Numbered from the stretch's first letter, positions 26,702-35,797 are shown. The stretch is DNA of 64,000 nucleotides from Thermoplasmata archaeon (GCA_015063285.1 SUST01000006.1:1-64000); one strand, 5' to 3'. Made by a program: numbers and translations. Notes: a model not told the origin generated them from the sequence alone.

Positions 26702-27843
26702 TGGGAACACTCTTAGAGGCAGATAAGGTCACTTACTCCTACAGCAGGAAGGGACCGAAGGTCCTGGATGAGCTGTGCATGAAGATCGAGGAAGGTAAGA
26801 AGACAGCGATTATGGGATGCAACGGTGCTGGTAAGTCCACACTGTTCAGCGTATTGAACGCGCTCTACAAGCCTGACCATGGCAAAGTCCTTTTCAGGGA
26901 TAAGCCTCTGACATACAGGCATAAGGACATCATCAAGATGCGTTCCGAGGTGTCTATCCTATTCCAGAATCCGAACGATATGATGTTCAAACCTTATGTC
27001 GAGCAGGATGTGGCCTATGGGCCCGAGAACATGAGGCTCCCGAAGGAGGAAGTGGAGGAGAGGGTCCAGGAGGCACTCTTCGCCGTCGGAATGGAGGAGT
27101 ACCGCAAGTCTCCGATCATGAAGCTGTCCTACGGACAGAGGAAGAGAGTCACGCTCGCCGGAGTCCTAGCGATGAGGCCTAGTGTCATCATTATGGATGA
27201 GCCTACCGCAGGATTGGATCCCCAGATGGCCTATGAGGTCATGGAGATCGCTGAGCAGATGCATTCGTCCGGTGTCACTGTCATCATGTCTTCGCACGAT
27301 ACCGATTTGACATACTCGTGGGCGGATGAGCTTCGTGTCCTTTACGGCGGTAAGTGCGCATACAGCGGAGAGCCTGAACCGTTCTATTCGGATTACGAGA
27401 GTGTTCAGAAGGCAGGATTGCTTCTGCCCACGGTATTCATGATGAACCGTACCCTGGCAAGTCTAGGAAAGATGGATCTGGAACCATATCCGAAGGCACA
27501 ATCCCAGTTGGCACTCAAGACAGCACAGCACAAGGATGTCAACCTCGGTGCCTTGCATGTCATCAGGGCCGAGAGGGAAACCGATCTCAATGCGATAATC
27601 GAGGAATACGACCTCGGTAAGATGCCCAAAGGTGTGTATGGAATGAGCGCCAGATTCGCGGTCAGGAACACAGCACTGGATGTGGACTTCCTGTACAACG
27701 GTCCTGAGAATTGTACCATGAAGTGTCTGGACGGACAGGATTCCGTCCTGATCTGTGATCCCATGATGCTCGATAAGGCTGTATCCTCAGCCACGTTCAT
27801 CAATGAGAACGGGTTCGGCAAGATCAATATCGATGTCATCTGA
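26701..27843 (+). CDS. cbiO2: Cobalt ECF transporter ATPase 2, with C-terminal extension
   Basis: A 380-residue ATPase paralogous to the first, with Walker A GCNGAGKSTLFSVL, signature LSYGQRKRVTLAG (Tyr in place of the usual second-position Gly) and Walker B IIMDEPTAGLDPQM. The C-terminal extension is parallel to the first: KGVYGMSARFAVRN, then GQDSVLICDPMML. ECF transporters use two ATPases, so CbiO1/CbiO2 are probably a heterodimer. Last gene of the operon, followed by an inverted repeat. Confidence 0.88.
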   Translation: MGTLLEADKVTYSYSRKGPKVLDELCMKIEEGKKTAIMGCNGAGKSTLFSVLNALYKPDHGKVLFRDKPLTYRHKDIIKMRSEVSILFQNPNDMMFKPYVEQDVAYGPENMRLPKEEVEERVQEALFAVGMEEYRKSPIMKLSYGQRKRVTLAGVLAMRPSVIIMDEPTAGLDPQMAYEVMEIAEQMHSSGVTVIMSSHDTDLTYSWADELRVLYGGKCAYSGEPEPFYSDYESVQKAGLLLPTVFMMNRTLASLGKMDLEPYPKAQSQLALKTAQHKDVNLGALHVIRAERETDLNAIIEEYDLGKMPKGVYGMSARFAVRNTALDVDFLYNGPENCTMKCLDGQDSVLICDPMMLDKAVSSATFINENGFGKINIDVI

Positions 27844-28002
27844 ATAATAACACGACCTGAATAATAAAGCTATATTCGTGTTACTAGTGGAATTCCTTAG
27901 TAACACGAATTGATTATTTTTAGCATACTTTACCAATAATCCAGATATGATGTTACCAGAGTAGCAAGATTCCATAATTGGTGTTACTTTTGGTCATCAT
28001 GA
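27844..28002. promoter_or_regulatory. Cluster of GTGTTAC half-sites with a perfect 13-bp inverted repeat
   Basis: Between cbiO2 and the metal ATPase gene there is a perfect 13-bp inverted repeat (27874-27886 and 27898-27910; arm ATTCGTGTTACTA; 11-bp spacer). Three further related half-sites are seen: TAACACGA at 27848, ATGTTACC at 27950 and GTGTTAC at 27981. The arrangement suggests binding by a metal regulator controlling the downstream ATPase. The repeat followed by A/T-rich sequence could also end the cbi transcript. Confidence 0.5.
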
Positions 28003-28045
28003 TGCATACCCTATTAATCCTACCAATCGATGTAAATGATTCGAT

Positions 28046-30181
28046 ATGATGGATGCAGGCGAAGGTATTCTGAGTGATAACGTAAAACGCATCGTGTTAC
28101 TGCTCATAGCGGTAATCTCGGTAGTCACATTCCTAATGAGAGATGACCCGGTCAGCGAATATCTGCCTTGGGCAGTCTATGTACTGTGCGGGCTGCTCGC
28201 ACTTTGGTATATTCTGACCGGAGTAGCTGAGAAGGAGGAGATTGATCCCAACACGATGGTCGCTCTGATGCTGATCTACGTTATGTTCAACGGCCATTAT
28301 CTCGTCGTAGGTCTTGTCCCGATCATTCTGCTCGTTCTCGATTTCATCAAAGATGAAGTGAAGAAAGGGTTGCTGGTCCTGATAATCGCAGGCATATCAT
28401 TGATTCTGTCCCTCACCATCCCAGAAGCATTCCACGCCGATCCTGCATGGATCGCGATCGTGATATGCGGAGCACCCATCATATGGGATGCCGTAACCGG
28501 GCTGATCCTCCACCATGACATCAAAGCTGATGTCCTGGTCGCGATAGCGATCATCGCCGCCCTGTATCTAGGCGAATGGTTCGCTGCCGGAGAAGTCGCT
28601 CTGATCATGGAGATCGGAGGATTCCTCGAGGATTACTCGGCTGCAAAGGCCAACAAAGGAATCGAAGCCCTTCAGGACATGTCCCCCAAGACCGGAAGGG
28701 TTGTAGATGGAGATACCGAGCGCGAGGTACCTGTCGAGGAAATCCAGGTCGGGTCTATCGTGAGGGTACGTCCGGGAGAGGCCGTGCCTGTGGACGGAAA
28801 GGTCGTTTCGGGAGAGACATCGATCGACCAATCCGTCATCACAGGCGAATCCCTCCCTGTGGACAAGCTTGTTGGCGATACGGTTTTCAGCGGAACGATC
28901 AACCAGATGGGGTCCTTCGACATGGAGGTCACCAAGAATGCAGAGGATTCCTCGTTCCAGAGGATGGTCGGAATGGTCTCCTCCGTGGATGCGGACAAGA
29001 CGCGTATGGTCAAGGTAGCGGACAAGTGGGCCACATGGCTGGTCGCCACCGTCATGGTGCTGGCGGTTGCCACATACTTCCTCACGGAAGACATCTATCG
29101 TGCCGTGACAGTATGTATCGTGTTCTGTCCCTGTGCATTCATCCTTGCGACCCCCACAGCTGTCGTAGCGACCATCGGTAACCTTGCAAAGCGCGGTGTG
29201 CTCGTCAGGGACGGAGACTCCCTGGAGAGGATGTCGCAGATCGATACTATAGCCTTCGATAAGACAGGCACCATAACGGAAGGAAGACCGAAGATCCAAG
29301 AGGTTTCATCAGTCAATGACAGGTTCGAGTTCGTATCACTCATCGCTTCGGCAGAATCTGCTTCAGAGCATCCTCTGGCCAAAGCATTCGTGTCCTTTGC
29401 AGACAAAGAAGGTGTCGAGCATGTAAAGGCTGATTCCTTCTCCATGTCCGTAGGCCGCGGTATCTCCGCAAAGGTAAGCGGAAAGGATGTCATGATAGGC
29501 AATTCAAAGATGATGGAGGAGAAGGGTATTTCGATTCCGGCAGAAGCCGCGGAACGCACCGCAAACTTGTATGCAGAGGGATGCACCGTCGTCTATGTAT
29601 CGATCAATGGTAATTACGAAGGATTCGTAGCATTCTCGGATTCCATCCGTCAGACTTCCAAGGACACCGTATCCGAATTGTCCTCTCTAGGGGTGAACAG
29701 CATCCTCCTAACAGGTGACAACAGCCGTGCAGCATCGCATATGGCTGCGGAGGCAGGGATCAAGGATATCGTCTCTGACTGTACTCCTGAGGTCAAGGTC
29801 TCGTCAATAGAGGAGAGACAGGGTTCCGGTGGCAAGGTCTGTATGGTAGGAGACGGAGTGAACGATGCCCCGGCCCTCAGGAAGGCCTGGGTCGGTATCG
29901 CGATGGGATCCACAGGAACGGATATAGCCGCAGATGCTTCGGATATGGTCCTGGTCAAGGACGGTCTCGAGTCGCTTCCGCATCTGGTATCGATCTCCAG
30001 AAAGATGATGGGTAAGGTCAAGTTCAACATCACGTTCTCCCTGTGCTGGAATTGCTTGGCCGTAGCACTGTCTATGCTTGCGGTACTGGGGCCTGTGACC
30101 GGTGCCCTGGTGCATAACGTCGGTTCGGTGGCAGTGGTTGTGAACTCGGCACTGCTCCTCATGTACGGAAGAAAGAAATAA
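28046..30181 (+). CDS. P1B-type heavy-metal-transporting ATPase
   Basis: A 711-residue pump. Motifs in order: TGES near residue 264, the metal-binding membrane motif CPC near 360 (FCPCAFILATP), DKTGT near 404, SEHPLAK near 453, GDGVNDAPAL near 601, and HNVGSVAVVVNSALL near the end. The N-terminus has membrane helices but no HMA/CxxC metal-binding domain. CPC is found in copper and zinc/cadmium pumps, so the metal is unsure. It lies beyond the cobalt importer, separated by the GTGTTAC site cluster, which suggests metal-regulated efflux. Confidence 0.88.
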   Translation: MMDAGEGILSDNVKRIVLLLIAVISVVTFLMRDDPVSEYLPWAVYVLCGLLALWYILTGVAEKEEIDPNTMVALMLIYVMFNGHYLVVGLVPIILLVLDFIKDEVKKGLLVLIIAGISLILSLTIPEAFHADPAWIAIVICGAPIIWDAVTGLILHHDIKADVLVAIAIIAALYLGEWFAAGEVALIMEIGGFLEDYSAAKANKGIEALQDMSPKTGRVVDGDTEREVPVEEIQVGSIVRVRPGEAVPVDGKVVSGETSIDQSVITGESLPVDKLVGDTVFSGTINQMGSFDMEVTKNAEDSSFQRMVGMVSSVDADKTRMVKVADKWATWLVATVMVLAVATYFLTEDIYRAVTVCIVFCPCAFILATPTAVVATIGNLAKRGVLVRDGDSLERMSQIDTIAFDKTGTITEGRPKIQEVSSVNDRFEFVSLIASAESASEHPLAKAFVSFADKEGVEHVKADSFSMSVGRGISAKVSGKDVMIGNSKMMEEKGISIPAEAAERTANLYAEGCTVVYVSINGNYEGFVAFSDSIRQTSKDTVSELSSLGVNSILLTGDNSRAASHMAAEAGIKDIVSDCTPEVKVSSIEERQGSGGKVCMVGDGVNDAPALRKAWVGIAMGSTGTDIAADASDMVLVKDGLESLPHLVSISRKMMGKVKFNITFSLCWNCLAVALSMLAVLGPVTGALVHNVGSVAVVVNSALLLMYGRKK

Positions 30182-30191
30182 ACAACAATTG

Positions 30192-30220
30192 GCGGGGGAG
30201 ACCCCGCTCTAGTTTTTTTT
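30192..30220 (+). terminator. Terminator of the metal ATPase gene
   Basis: The stem GCGGGG/CCCCGC with loop GAGA (30192-30207) is followed five bases later by eight T residues (30213-30220), a strong intrinsic-type terminator. Confidence 0.8.
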
Positions 30221-30374
30221 AATTGTATTTCCATTTTTCAATAATAATTAAATTAATAATGAGAGAAATAAATATAATATTTGTAGAAATTAATTATTAA
30301 AAAATAATAAAAAATATTAATTTAAGAATAATAAATACAAAAATAATATAAATATACACGATAGTTGATCGTTT

Positions 30375-31769
30375 ATGAGAAGGATGCAGGAATCTCTAGT
30401 TTTAGAAGCGAAATCCACTAAAGGAGGGTTACCCAAAAGTCTATGGGAGACTTATTCTGCATTCTGCAATACGAACGGCGGGAGGATAATTCTCGGCGCA
30501 ATCGAGGATAAGGCGACTCACAAGATTTCCATCGAAGGGCTTGAAGATCCGAACAAGATGCTAAAACAGTTTTGGGATATCGTCAATGATAGCAGCAAGG
30601 TGAGTTATTGCTGTCTGAAGGATAGCGATGTACAAGTTTTGGAGTCGAACGGGAAGTGTTACATCGTCATAAACGTCCCCCAAGTACCTCGTGAATTCAG
30701 GCCTGTGTACATCAATGGCAATGTGAACAGCGGCACATTCAAACGCAATCATGAAGGAGACTATCACTGCACAAAATATGAGATAGGGAGTATGATCTCC
30801 GAATCGTCAGATAAATCGCCGGATAGTACCACCATCGATGCCGATTGGGAAGCAGTCATCAGTCAAGATACAATTAGGAGGTATTTGGATGCGCTAAGAT
30901 CATTCAGACCAAATCACCCTCTGCTGAATACTGATACCGAGCAATTTCTCATAGAAACGGGTGCTGCCTTGAAGATGGGAGGCGTACTCAAACTGACGAT
31001 GGCTGGATTACTGATGTTCGGAAGGAACATGAGCATAGTCCTGGAATGTCCTGATTATTTCTTGGACTATCGCGAAGTGTCATCATCCGCACGTTGGGAT
31101 TATAGGTTATTCTCAGGTTCAGGCGACTGGAGCGGTAACATTTTCGATTTCCTGAATGAGGTTGAGGGGAGATTGATCAAACACTTTGGATCTAGATTCG
31201 AAATGGCGTCCATGAACCAGACGATGCCCAAATCCTATGGTCTTTCTAGAGAGGCGGTTGTCAACGCCGTTGTCCATGCCGACTACAGAGGGAGGTGCGG
31301 AATATCCATTGTCCTAGAGGGAGATCACTTAGAGATCACGAATCCAGGTAACATGAGGGTTCCGTTTTCCAAGGCCATACGCGGAGGTACATCTGACCCT
31401 CGTAATTCAATCATCGTACGGATGCTCATGCTGATAGGGTATGTGGAGCGTACGGGGTATGGTATCAGGGCGATGAGCGATGCAAATGATTCAGGCTTGC
31501 TGTATGATTTCATGATGGCGGAGGAGAACGATCCTCCTTTGGTCAGAACGTTATTGGGCTTCACAAAGTCCAAGGAGGATGGAACGGTCACCGATGCTGA
31601 TATAATCATGTCCATGATGGAGAACGATTCCAAAGTTACCATAGCTAAGATCAGGGAAATCACCGGCATGTCTGCCACCAAGATATCTATTGAGATCGAG
31701 CATCTGAAAAGGAAGGGGATGATCGAGCGCGTAGGGGGGACCAGAGGCGAATGGGTAGTGCACAGATGA
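30375..31769 (+). CDS. AlbA_2 (Schlafen-like) and HATPase-domain protein, putative regulator
   Basis: A 464-residue protein starting at ATG 30375. Residues about 8-120 form an AlbA_2/Schlafen-type domain (LVLEAKSTKGGLPKSLWETYSAFCNTNGG). Residues about 285-390 form the RecG-like HATPase_c_4 domain, with REAVVNAVVHADYRG and VERTGYGIRAM. The last 60 residues look like a winged helix (ITGMSATKISIEIEHLKRKG). Such proteins are widespread, mobile and often poorly characterised. The 150 bp before the start are almost purely A/T, unlike neighbours, which suggests recent acquisition. Confidence 0.8.
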   Translation: MRRMQESLVLEAKSTKGGLPKSLWETYSAFCNTNGGRIILGAIEDKATHKISIEGLEDPNKMLKQFWDIVNDSSKVSYCCLKDSDVQVLESNGKCYIVINVPQVPREFRPVYINGNVNSGTFKRNHEGDYHCTKYEIGSMISESSDKSPDSTTIDADWEAVISQDTIRRYLDALRSFRPNHPLLNTDTEQFLIETGAALKMGGVLKLTMAGLLMFGRNMSIVLECPDYFLDYREVSSSARWDYRLFSGSGDWSGNIFDFLNEVEGRLIKHFGSRFEMASMNQTMPKSYGLSREAVVNAVVHADYRGRCGISIVLEGDHLEITNPGNMRVPFSKAIRGGTSDPRNSIIVRMLMLIGYVERTGYGIRAMSDANDSGLLYDFMMAEENDPPLVRTLLGFTKSKEDGTVTDADIIMSMMENDSKVTIAKIREITGMSATKISIEIEHLKRKGMIERVGGTRGEWVVHR

Positions 31770-31786
31770 TCGGCAGCAGGATCTGA

Positions 31787-32236
31787 TCAGAGGCTCCTGA
31801 GAGATTCAGGAAGCTTCCTGTCCGCGGGCAGTTCCGATATGAGATCCGCTATTGTCGTTCTGGACAGGTCTTCGAGCATAGCGTCCATCGCTGATGTGAA
31901 ATGGGAATCCAGCAGACTGTGGATCTCCTTCCCTATAGGGCACTGGAGATTGGCAGGGTACATGTTGAATGTCTCTTCAACGGATTCCTCCTGAGTAGCG
32001 ATGAAGACATCCTTCAGTGTGATCCGGTCGGCCGGTTTCGCAAGAACGGTTCTGGCATTCCCTTTGCCGGGATTCAGAAGCCCGGCTTTGGATAGTTTGC
32101 TGAAGACCTTTCTGACTATCACTGGATTGCAGCCTATGCTCCTGGATACCGTCTCGCTAGTGACCTTATCCTCATTGAAGTAGGCGTAGATCAGCAGAGT
32201 ATGGATGCCTACGGTGAATTCGGAGTCTACGTGCAT
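31787..32236 (-). CDS. Rrf2-family transcriptional regulator
   Basis: A 149-residue winged-helix regulator starting at ATG 32236 (MHVDSEFTVGIHTLL), 2 bp after the upstream gene's stop. The helix-turn-helix reads VTSETVSRSIGCNPVIVRKVFSKL and the wing GLLNPGKGNAR. Only one cysteine occurs in the region where Fe-S members carry three (NLQCPIG), so it is of the cluster-free, YwnA-like type. The neighbours are a DUF1638-like and a B12-fold protein, which it may control. Confidence 0.8.
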   Translation of the reverse strand: MHVDSEFTVGIHTLLIYAYFNEDKVTSETVSRSIGCNPVIVRKVFSKLSKAGLLNPGKGNARTVLAKPADRITLKDVFIATQEESVEETFNMYPANLQCPIGKEIHSLLDSHFTSAMDAMLEDLSRTTIADLISELPADRKLPESLRSL

Positions 32237-32238
32237 GG

Positions 32239-33090
32239 TCAAGCTTGAAGGAAGGATTTGCACTTGCTGTAGATGTCATCGGTCGGCTGGAGATCCACCC
32301 ATCCGGCCTCAGCCTCTTTGATCTTGAGATGTGTCCTCTCGGATACCTTCTGAAGATCTTTCTCGAAGTTCTCCCTGTCTCCGATGCCGGTGTCCAGCTT
32401 GAGGATGTATTCGTAATTGCCCAGCTGAAGGAGCCATCTCAGATATCCGTCGCGGCCAGGTTCTATCCCCAGGACCTCTCTCATCTCGGGAGTGAGGCTG
32501 GCCTCTGTGGCCGCAGATTCCGCCTGGTCAGCTTCCATGAAGTCGTCGAAGTTCGTAGCCATCGCTGGGAAGACATACAGGTGTCCCGTGTATTTCTGTT
32601 GCATCTGATTGTATTTGGGGCCTCCAGCGATGTTTATTCCGACGCAGTCGTGGCAGAGGTATCCGTTCTTGTCGCAGAACACCGCACCGGGTTTGAAATG
32701 CTTCTCCTCGCACCATTTGGGAATGTTCCATTCGTAGTTGCCGCAGGTCCCTAGATAGAAGCCTATGCCGTCCACGAAGGGCTGCATCTCGGTCGTTATC
32801 TCCTCGACAGTGGACTTGAGGACCTCCGGTCTCGAGTGAAGGCCCAGGTCCGTCATGTAGATCAGTAGTGTGAACTTATCCTTGGGCAGATCGTAATTGC
32901 GCGACAGTATATCGTTCCAGAATACCAGTTCGTATTTCATGCCGGCTTCTTCCAGTTTCCTTCTGATGGAACCGTTGTTCTTGTTCTGGACGACTATGAT
33001 ATTCTTCTCTTCGTCATCCTTCTTGAGACTGTAGATCAGATTATCGTCGACCATAGGACAGACAATCAGGCCCAGGACTCCGTGTGTCAT
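32239..33090 (-). CDS. DUF1638-like protein
   Basis: A 283-residue cytosolic protein. The central section (FYLGTCGNYEWNIPKW, GYLCHDCVGINIAGG, GHLYVFPAM) and the later YILKLDTGIGDRENFEKDL parallel the DUF1638 protein at 53426-54037 (VLFLDTGIGNEDEYRELSE). Conserved cysteines (CGNYEW, FCDKNGYLCHDC) could bind metal or a thiol. DUF1638 proteins are common beside corrinoid-dependent methyltransferases in methanogens; their function is unknown. It is 2 bp from the Rrf2 gene and 38 bp after the B12-fold gene. Confidence 0.55.
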   Translation of the reverse strand: MTHGVLGLIVCPMVDDNLIYSLKKDDEEKNIIVVQNKNNGSIRRKLEEAGMKYELVFWNDILSRNYDLPKDKFTLLIYMTDLGLHSRPEVLKSTVEEITTEMQPFVDGIGFYLGTCGNYEWNIPKWCEEKHFKPGAVFCDKNGYLCHDCVGINIAGGPKYNQMQQKYTGHLYVFPAMATNFDDFMEADQAESAATEASLTPEMREVLGIEPGRDGYLRWLLQLGNYEYILKLDTGIGDRENFEKDLQKVSERTHLKIKEAEAGWVDLQPTDDIYSKCKSFLQA

Positions 33091-33128
33091 AAAAATTGTT
33101 ACAAACTAAAAGGATAAAAAGATGTTGC

Positions 33129-33659
33129 TCAGGCAGATGATCTCCTGCGGACCTCTTCCTTGATCAGTCTGACGGATCTGCTTGCTGAATTGGAGTAGAT
33201 GTCGCATTCCGCCTTCTCCGCTATCTTGTCCGATATGGCGGCACCGCCGATGTTGAGCACTATGCGTTCCCTGATCCCTGCTTCTTTCAGCATCTCGGAG
33301 ATGTCCAAGGCCTCCGGGCAGTCATAGGTGGTCTGTACCGACATGCATAGTACCGTGACCTCAGGATCCATGCATTCCTCTACGATATCCTTCAGTTCGG
33401 CATCACGGTCTACCACAATCACAGAGAACCCCTGCATGGTCAGGAGAGCGGCCATGAGGTCCCTTCCTTCGCTGTGCCTCCCGAAACATGTCACCACGGC
33501 TTTTCCCAGAGAAGGGTCGCAGATTATCACATCGCCCTCCTCGCGGAGACGGTTCACAGAACGTATGAATTCCAAAAGAGGGATCCTCCCTGATTCGAAT
33601 CCTTCGAGCAGCTCGTTCACTCTGTGGTCCGACTCCATGATATCATCATAGAAAGACAT
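33129..33659 (-). CDS. B12-binding-fold protein with degenerate cobalamin motif
   Basis: A 176-residue protein with a helical N-terminal part (residues 1-50) and a Rossmann-like C-terminal domain, the layout of methyltransferase corrinoid proteins (about 210 residues). The canonical cobalt-ligand motif GDxHxxG is altered: it reads FGRHSEGRDLMAALL, so the His and Gly remain but the Asp is gone. Later elements SVQTTYD and NIGGAAIS match the fold. It may be a sensor or a corrinoid carrier with altered base-off chemistry. It is first in a unit with the DUF1638-like and Rrf2 genes. Confidence 0.65.
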   Translation of the reverse strand: MSFYDDIMESDHRVNELLEGFESGRIPLLEFIRSVNRLREEGDVIICDPSLGKAVVTCFGRHSEGRDLMAALLTMQGFSVIVVDRDAELKDIVEECMDPEVTVLCMSVQTTYDCPEALDISEMLKEAGIRERIVLNIGGAAISDKIAEKAECDIYSNSASRSVRLIKEEVRRRSSA

Positions 33660-33737
33660 GGCGAGAATATATCGTTTGATGCATTCACTGACAATTCTGA
33701 AAAAAATCCTTAATAATTCCCAATAGGTTTCGGATGT

Positions 33738-34559
33738 ATGAGCGGAGTCTGTGATGCGGACCAGTCATATGATGCTACATCAGATGACCCTGTAGACGAA
33801 TTCTCCGTTCAGTTCAGAGTGATGCTCGATAAACTGACCACCGTGCGCGCTCTGGGATTCATCCTTGTGTCGCTGGCGCTCACATTCATGATGTATCTGC
33901 TTACATACCTGCTAACAGAGTTCATCTCTAGCAGAGGATATCTTGTCCATGTCTCCGTAAGCACGATCCTCATGGAGCTCATACCGCTTCTGACAACAAT
34001 CGGCGCAGCGTATGTAGCAACAGAGAAGGAAGGCCTTTTGAAGATATCAGGCAAACATGCCGTTGCAGGAAGATATCTGGGGGCGGTCGCGGTCTCATCC
34101 ATCCTCATGATTCCGGTGTATGTGATGATAGTCGTCGCTCAGATCATGCATGGTACGGGAGATCTGGCCGCGTCTATGCAGTCATTCGCTCTAGCTGTGG
34201 TCTTTGCAGCGATAGTAATCGCAGTGGCCATGATTATAAACACCCGCTCGGAGCATGCCGTAGCGCTGACAATCCTGTCTGTGTTCATAGTTGTTCCCTT
34301 GGTAATATACATCCTCGGACCTGCGACGGGCCTGGTGGACTATGAGGCCATGTGTTCAGTAATACCGGTGCCCGATATGATAGCCGCAGTGAATGCCAGC
34401 GGTCACGGCGGGCTGACAACACTCAGCATAATGTCTGTAGTGAAGGCGTCATCCGGGCTCCCTTTGGATCCTCTGGCAAGCTTCATATTATTCCTCGGAT
34501 GGGCTGTATTGATGTATTCGATACTTGTCTTGGTTATCGACAGGAGGCAGTCCGAATGA
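33738..34559 (+). CDS. ABC-2-type membrane permease-like protein
   Basis: A 273-residue protein with an acidic N-terminus and six predicted membrane segments (near residues 35-57, 72-92, 118-140, 150-165, 175-195 and 245-265), the topology of ABC-2 permeases. No ATPase is adjacent, so the transport function is unproved. It may be leaderless: CTTAATAATTCC lies about 25 bp upstream. Its last codons overlap the start of the next gene (ATGA at 34556). Confidence 0.6.
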   Translation: MSGVCDADQSYDATSDDPVDEFSVQFRVMLDKLTTVRALGFILVSLALTFMMYLLTYLLTEFISSRGYLVHVSVSTILMELIPLLTTIGAAYVATEKEGLLKISGKHAVAGRYLGAVAVSSILMIPVYVMIVVAQIMHGTGDLAASMQSFALAVVFAAIVIAVAMIINTRSEHAVALTILSVFIVVPLVIYILGPATGLVDYEAMCSVIPVPDMIAAVNASGHGGLTTLSIMSVVKASSGLPLDPLASFILFLGWAVLMYSILVLVIDRRQSE

Positions 34560-35797
34560 AGAAGGCGGCAATAGCAGTACTCATTATCGCTGTGCTTCTG
34601 GCCACAACAGCCGCGCCCATGGTGGATGCCGATTCATCATCATCTTCTTCGGAGTCCAAGAGCGATATCATCGACGTCGTGATCAGGGCAATCGCTGATA
34701 CATCGGCTGTTATTGAGCTTACGGATGATTCGGACGAGAACAGGAAGATACTGATGGAAAGACTGAATGAGATCATCAAACCCATACTGCCTTCATTCAC
34801 GATGGATGAGAGGAATTTCGAGGCCCTGGCAAGCATCCTTGCCGGTTTTGCTACATCAAAGCTTGTCGCATCGCATTTTCTGCCTCAAGGAAAACCCGAA
34901 TTCTCGAAAGGACATCTGAGCGCCGGATTTGATCTTCCGCAACCTTTGAGGGATGCACTCAAGATCGAAGACAGGAAAGAGGGGTCTGACAGTCAGTACG
35001 GAGAGCTCGGAGTAGCTCTCTCAGATTCCATTTCAGTCAATGCTACCACATTCAAAGATATCGGCCATGTCGGAGGGATGTCCTGGGCAGGATCGTTCCT
35101 AAATGACTATGGGGGCGTCATCTTCAGACTCCTTAAGGTGGATGATACAAGCATCCTATACGGAAAGGATCTTGAGAACCCGATCCAGAAGGGTTCGGTG
35201 TATCACGTAGATACAACTCTCAATGTCTACATCTACATCGGTATGAATGCCTATTATGATGAAAAAGAGGATATATTGGACGTTAGGATGATATTCAAAG
35301 GAAAAGGTTCGATCCAAGAGGATATGGAACTGATTAGTGGTTCCGGACCTAAGAATATTAGCACCACCACCACAGCTAGGGAGATCCTACTCGATATCAA
35401 TCTGACCATGATCAATCCCGGCAGTCCAGATAAGACGCTATATCTCGGTTTGAATGATTTCGATCTCGATTTCTATTATGGGATGAGCATCGATGGCGTT
35501 GAAGACAGTACCGAGATAAAGGGCAGCGGATTGGCAGCGGTCTTCAATGGTATCCTCATAAGACTGATTGGAGATGATGTTATCGATAAACAGAGGAAGC
35601 TGGATTATGACCAGTCGCTCATCAACATGGCTTCTGAAGGAAGAAGCAAGGATATGAACAAGCTTATAGAGGAAGCTAAGGAAAACACCTATTTCGAGGA
35701 TGAATCCGACAGTACGTTTACAATTGTGACCGGTATCGTTCTGGCGTTAATCGGGGTAGCGATACTTTTCGTGCCCAGATATATCAAGCGCTCATGA
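34556..35797 (+). CDS. Exported, C-terminally anchored protein
   Basis: A 413-residue protein starting at ATG 34556, overlapping the preceding permease gene. It has an N-terminal signal-type segment (residues 4-22, ending PMVDA), a Ser-rich stretch, a large soluble domain, and a C-terminal membrane anchor TIVTGIVLALIGVAILFVP with a basic end (RYIKRS). It is coupled to the ABC-2-like gene, which suggests a membrane complex. No family is recognised. Its tail overlaps the convergent MntP gene by 14 bp. Confidence 0.65.
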   Translation: MKKAAIAVLIIAVLLATTAAPMVDADSSSSSSESKSDIIDVVIRAIADTSAVIELTDDSDENRKILMERLNEIIKPILPSFTMDERNFEALASILAGFATSKLVASHFLPQGKPEFSKGHLSAGFDLPQPLRDALKIEDRKEGSDSQYGELGVALSDSISVNATTFKDIGHVGGMSWAGSFLNDYGGVIFRLLKVDDTSILYGKDLENPIQKGSVYHVDTTLNVYIYIGMNAYYDEKEDILDVRMIFKGKGSIQEDMELISGSGPKNISTTTTAREILLDINLTMINPGSPDKTLYLGLNDFDLDFYYGMSIDGVEDSTEIKGSGLAAVFNGILIRLIGDDVIDKQRKLDYDQSLINMASEGRSKDMNKLIEEAKENTYFEDESDSTFTIVTGIVLALIGVAILFVPRYIKRS

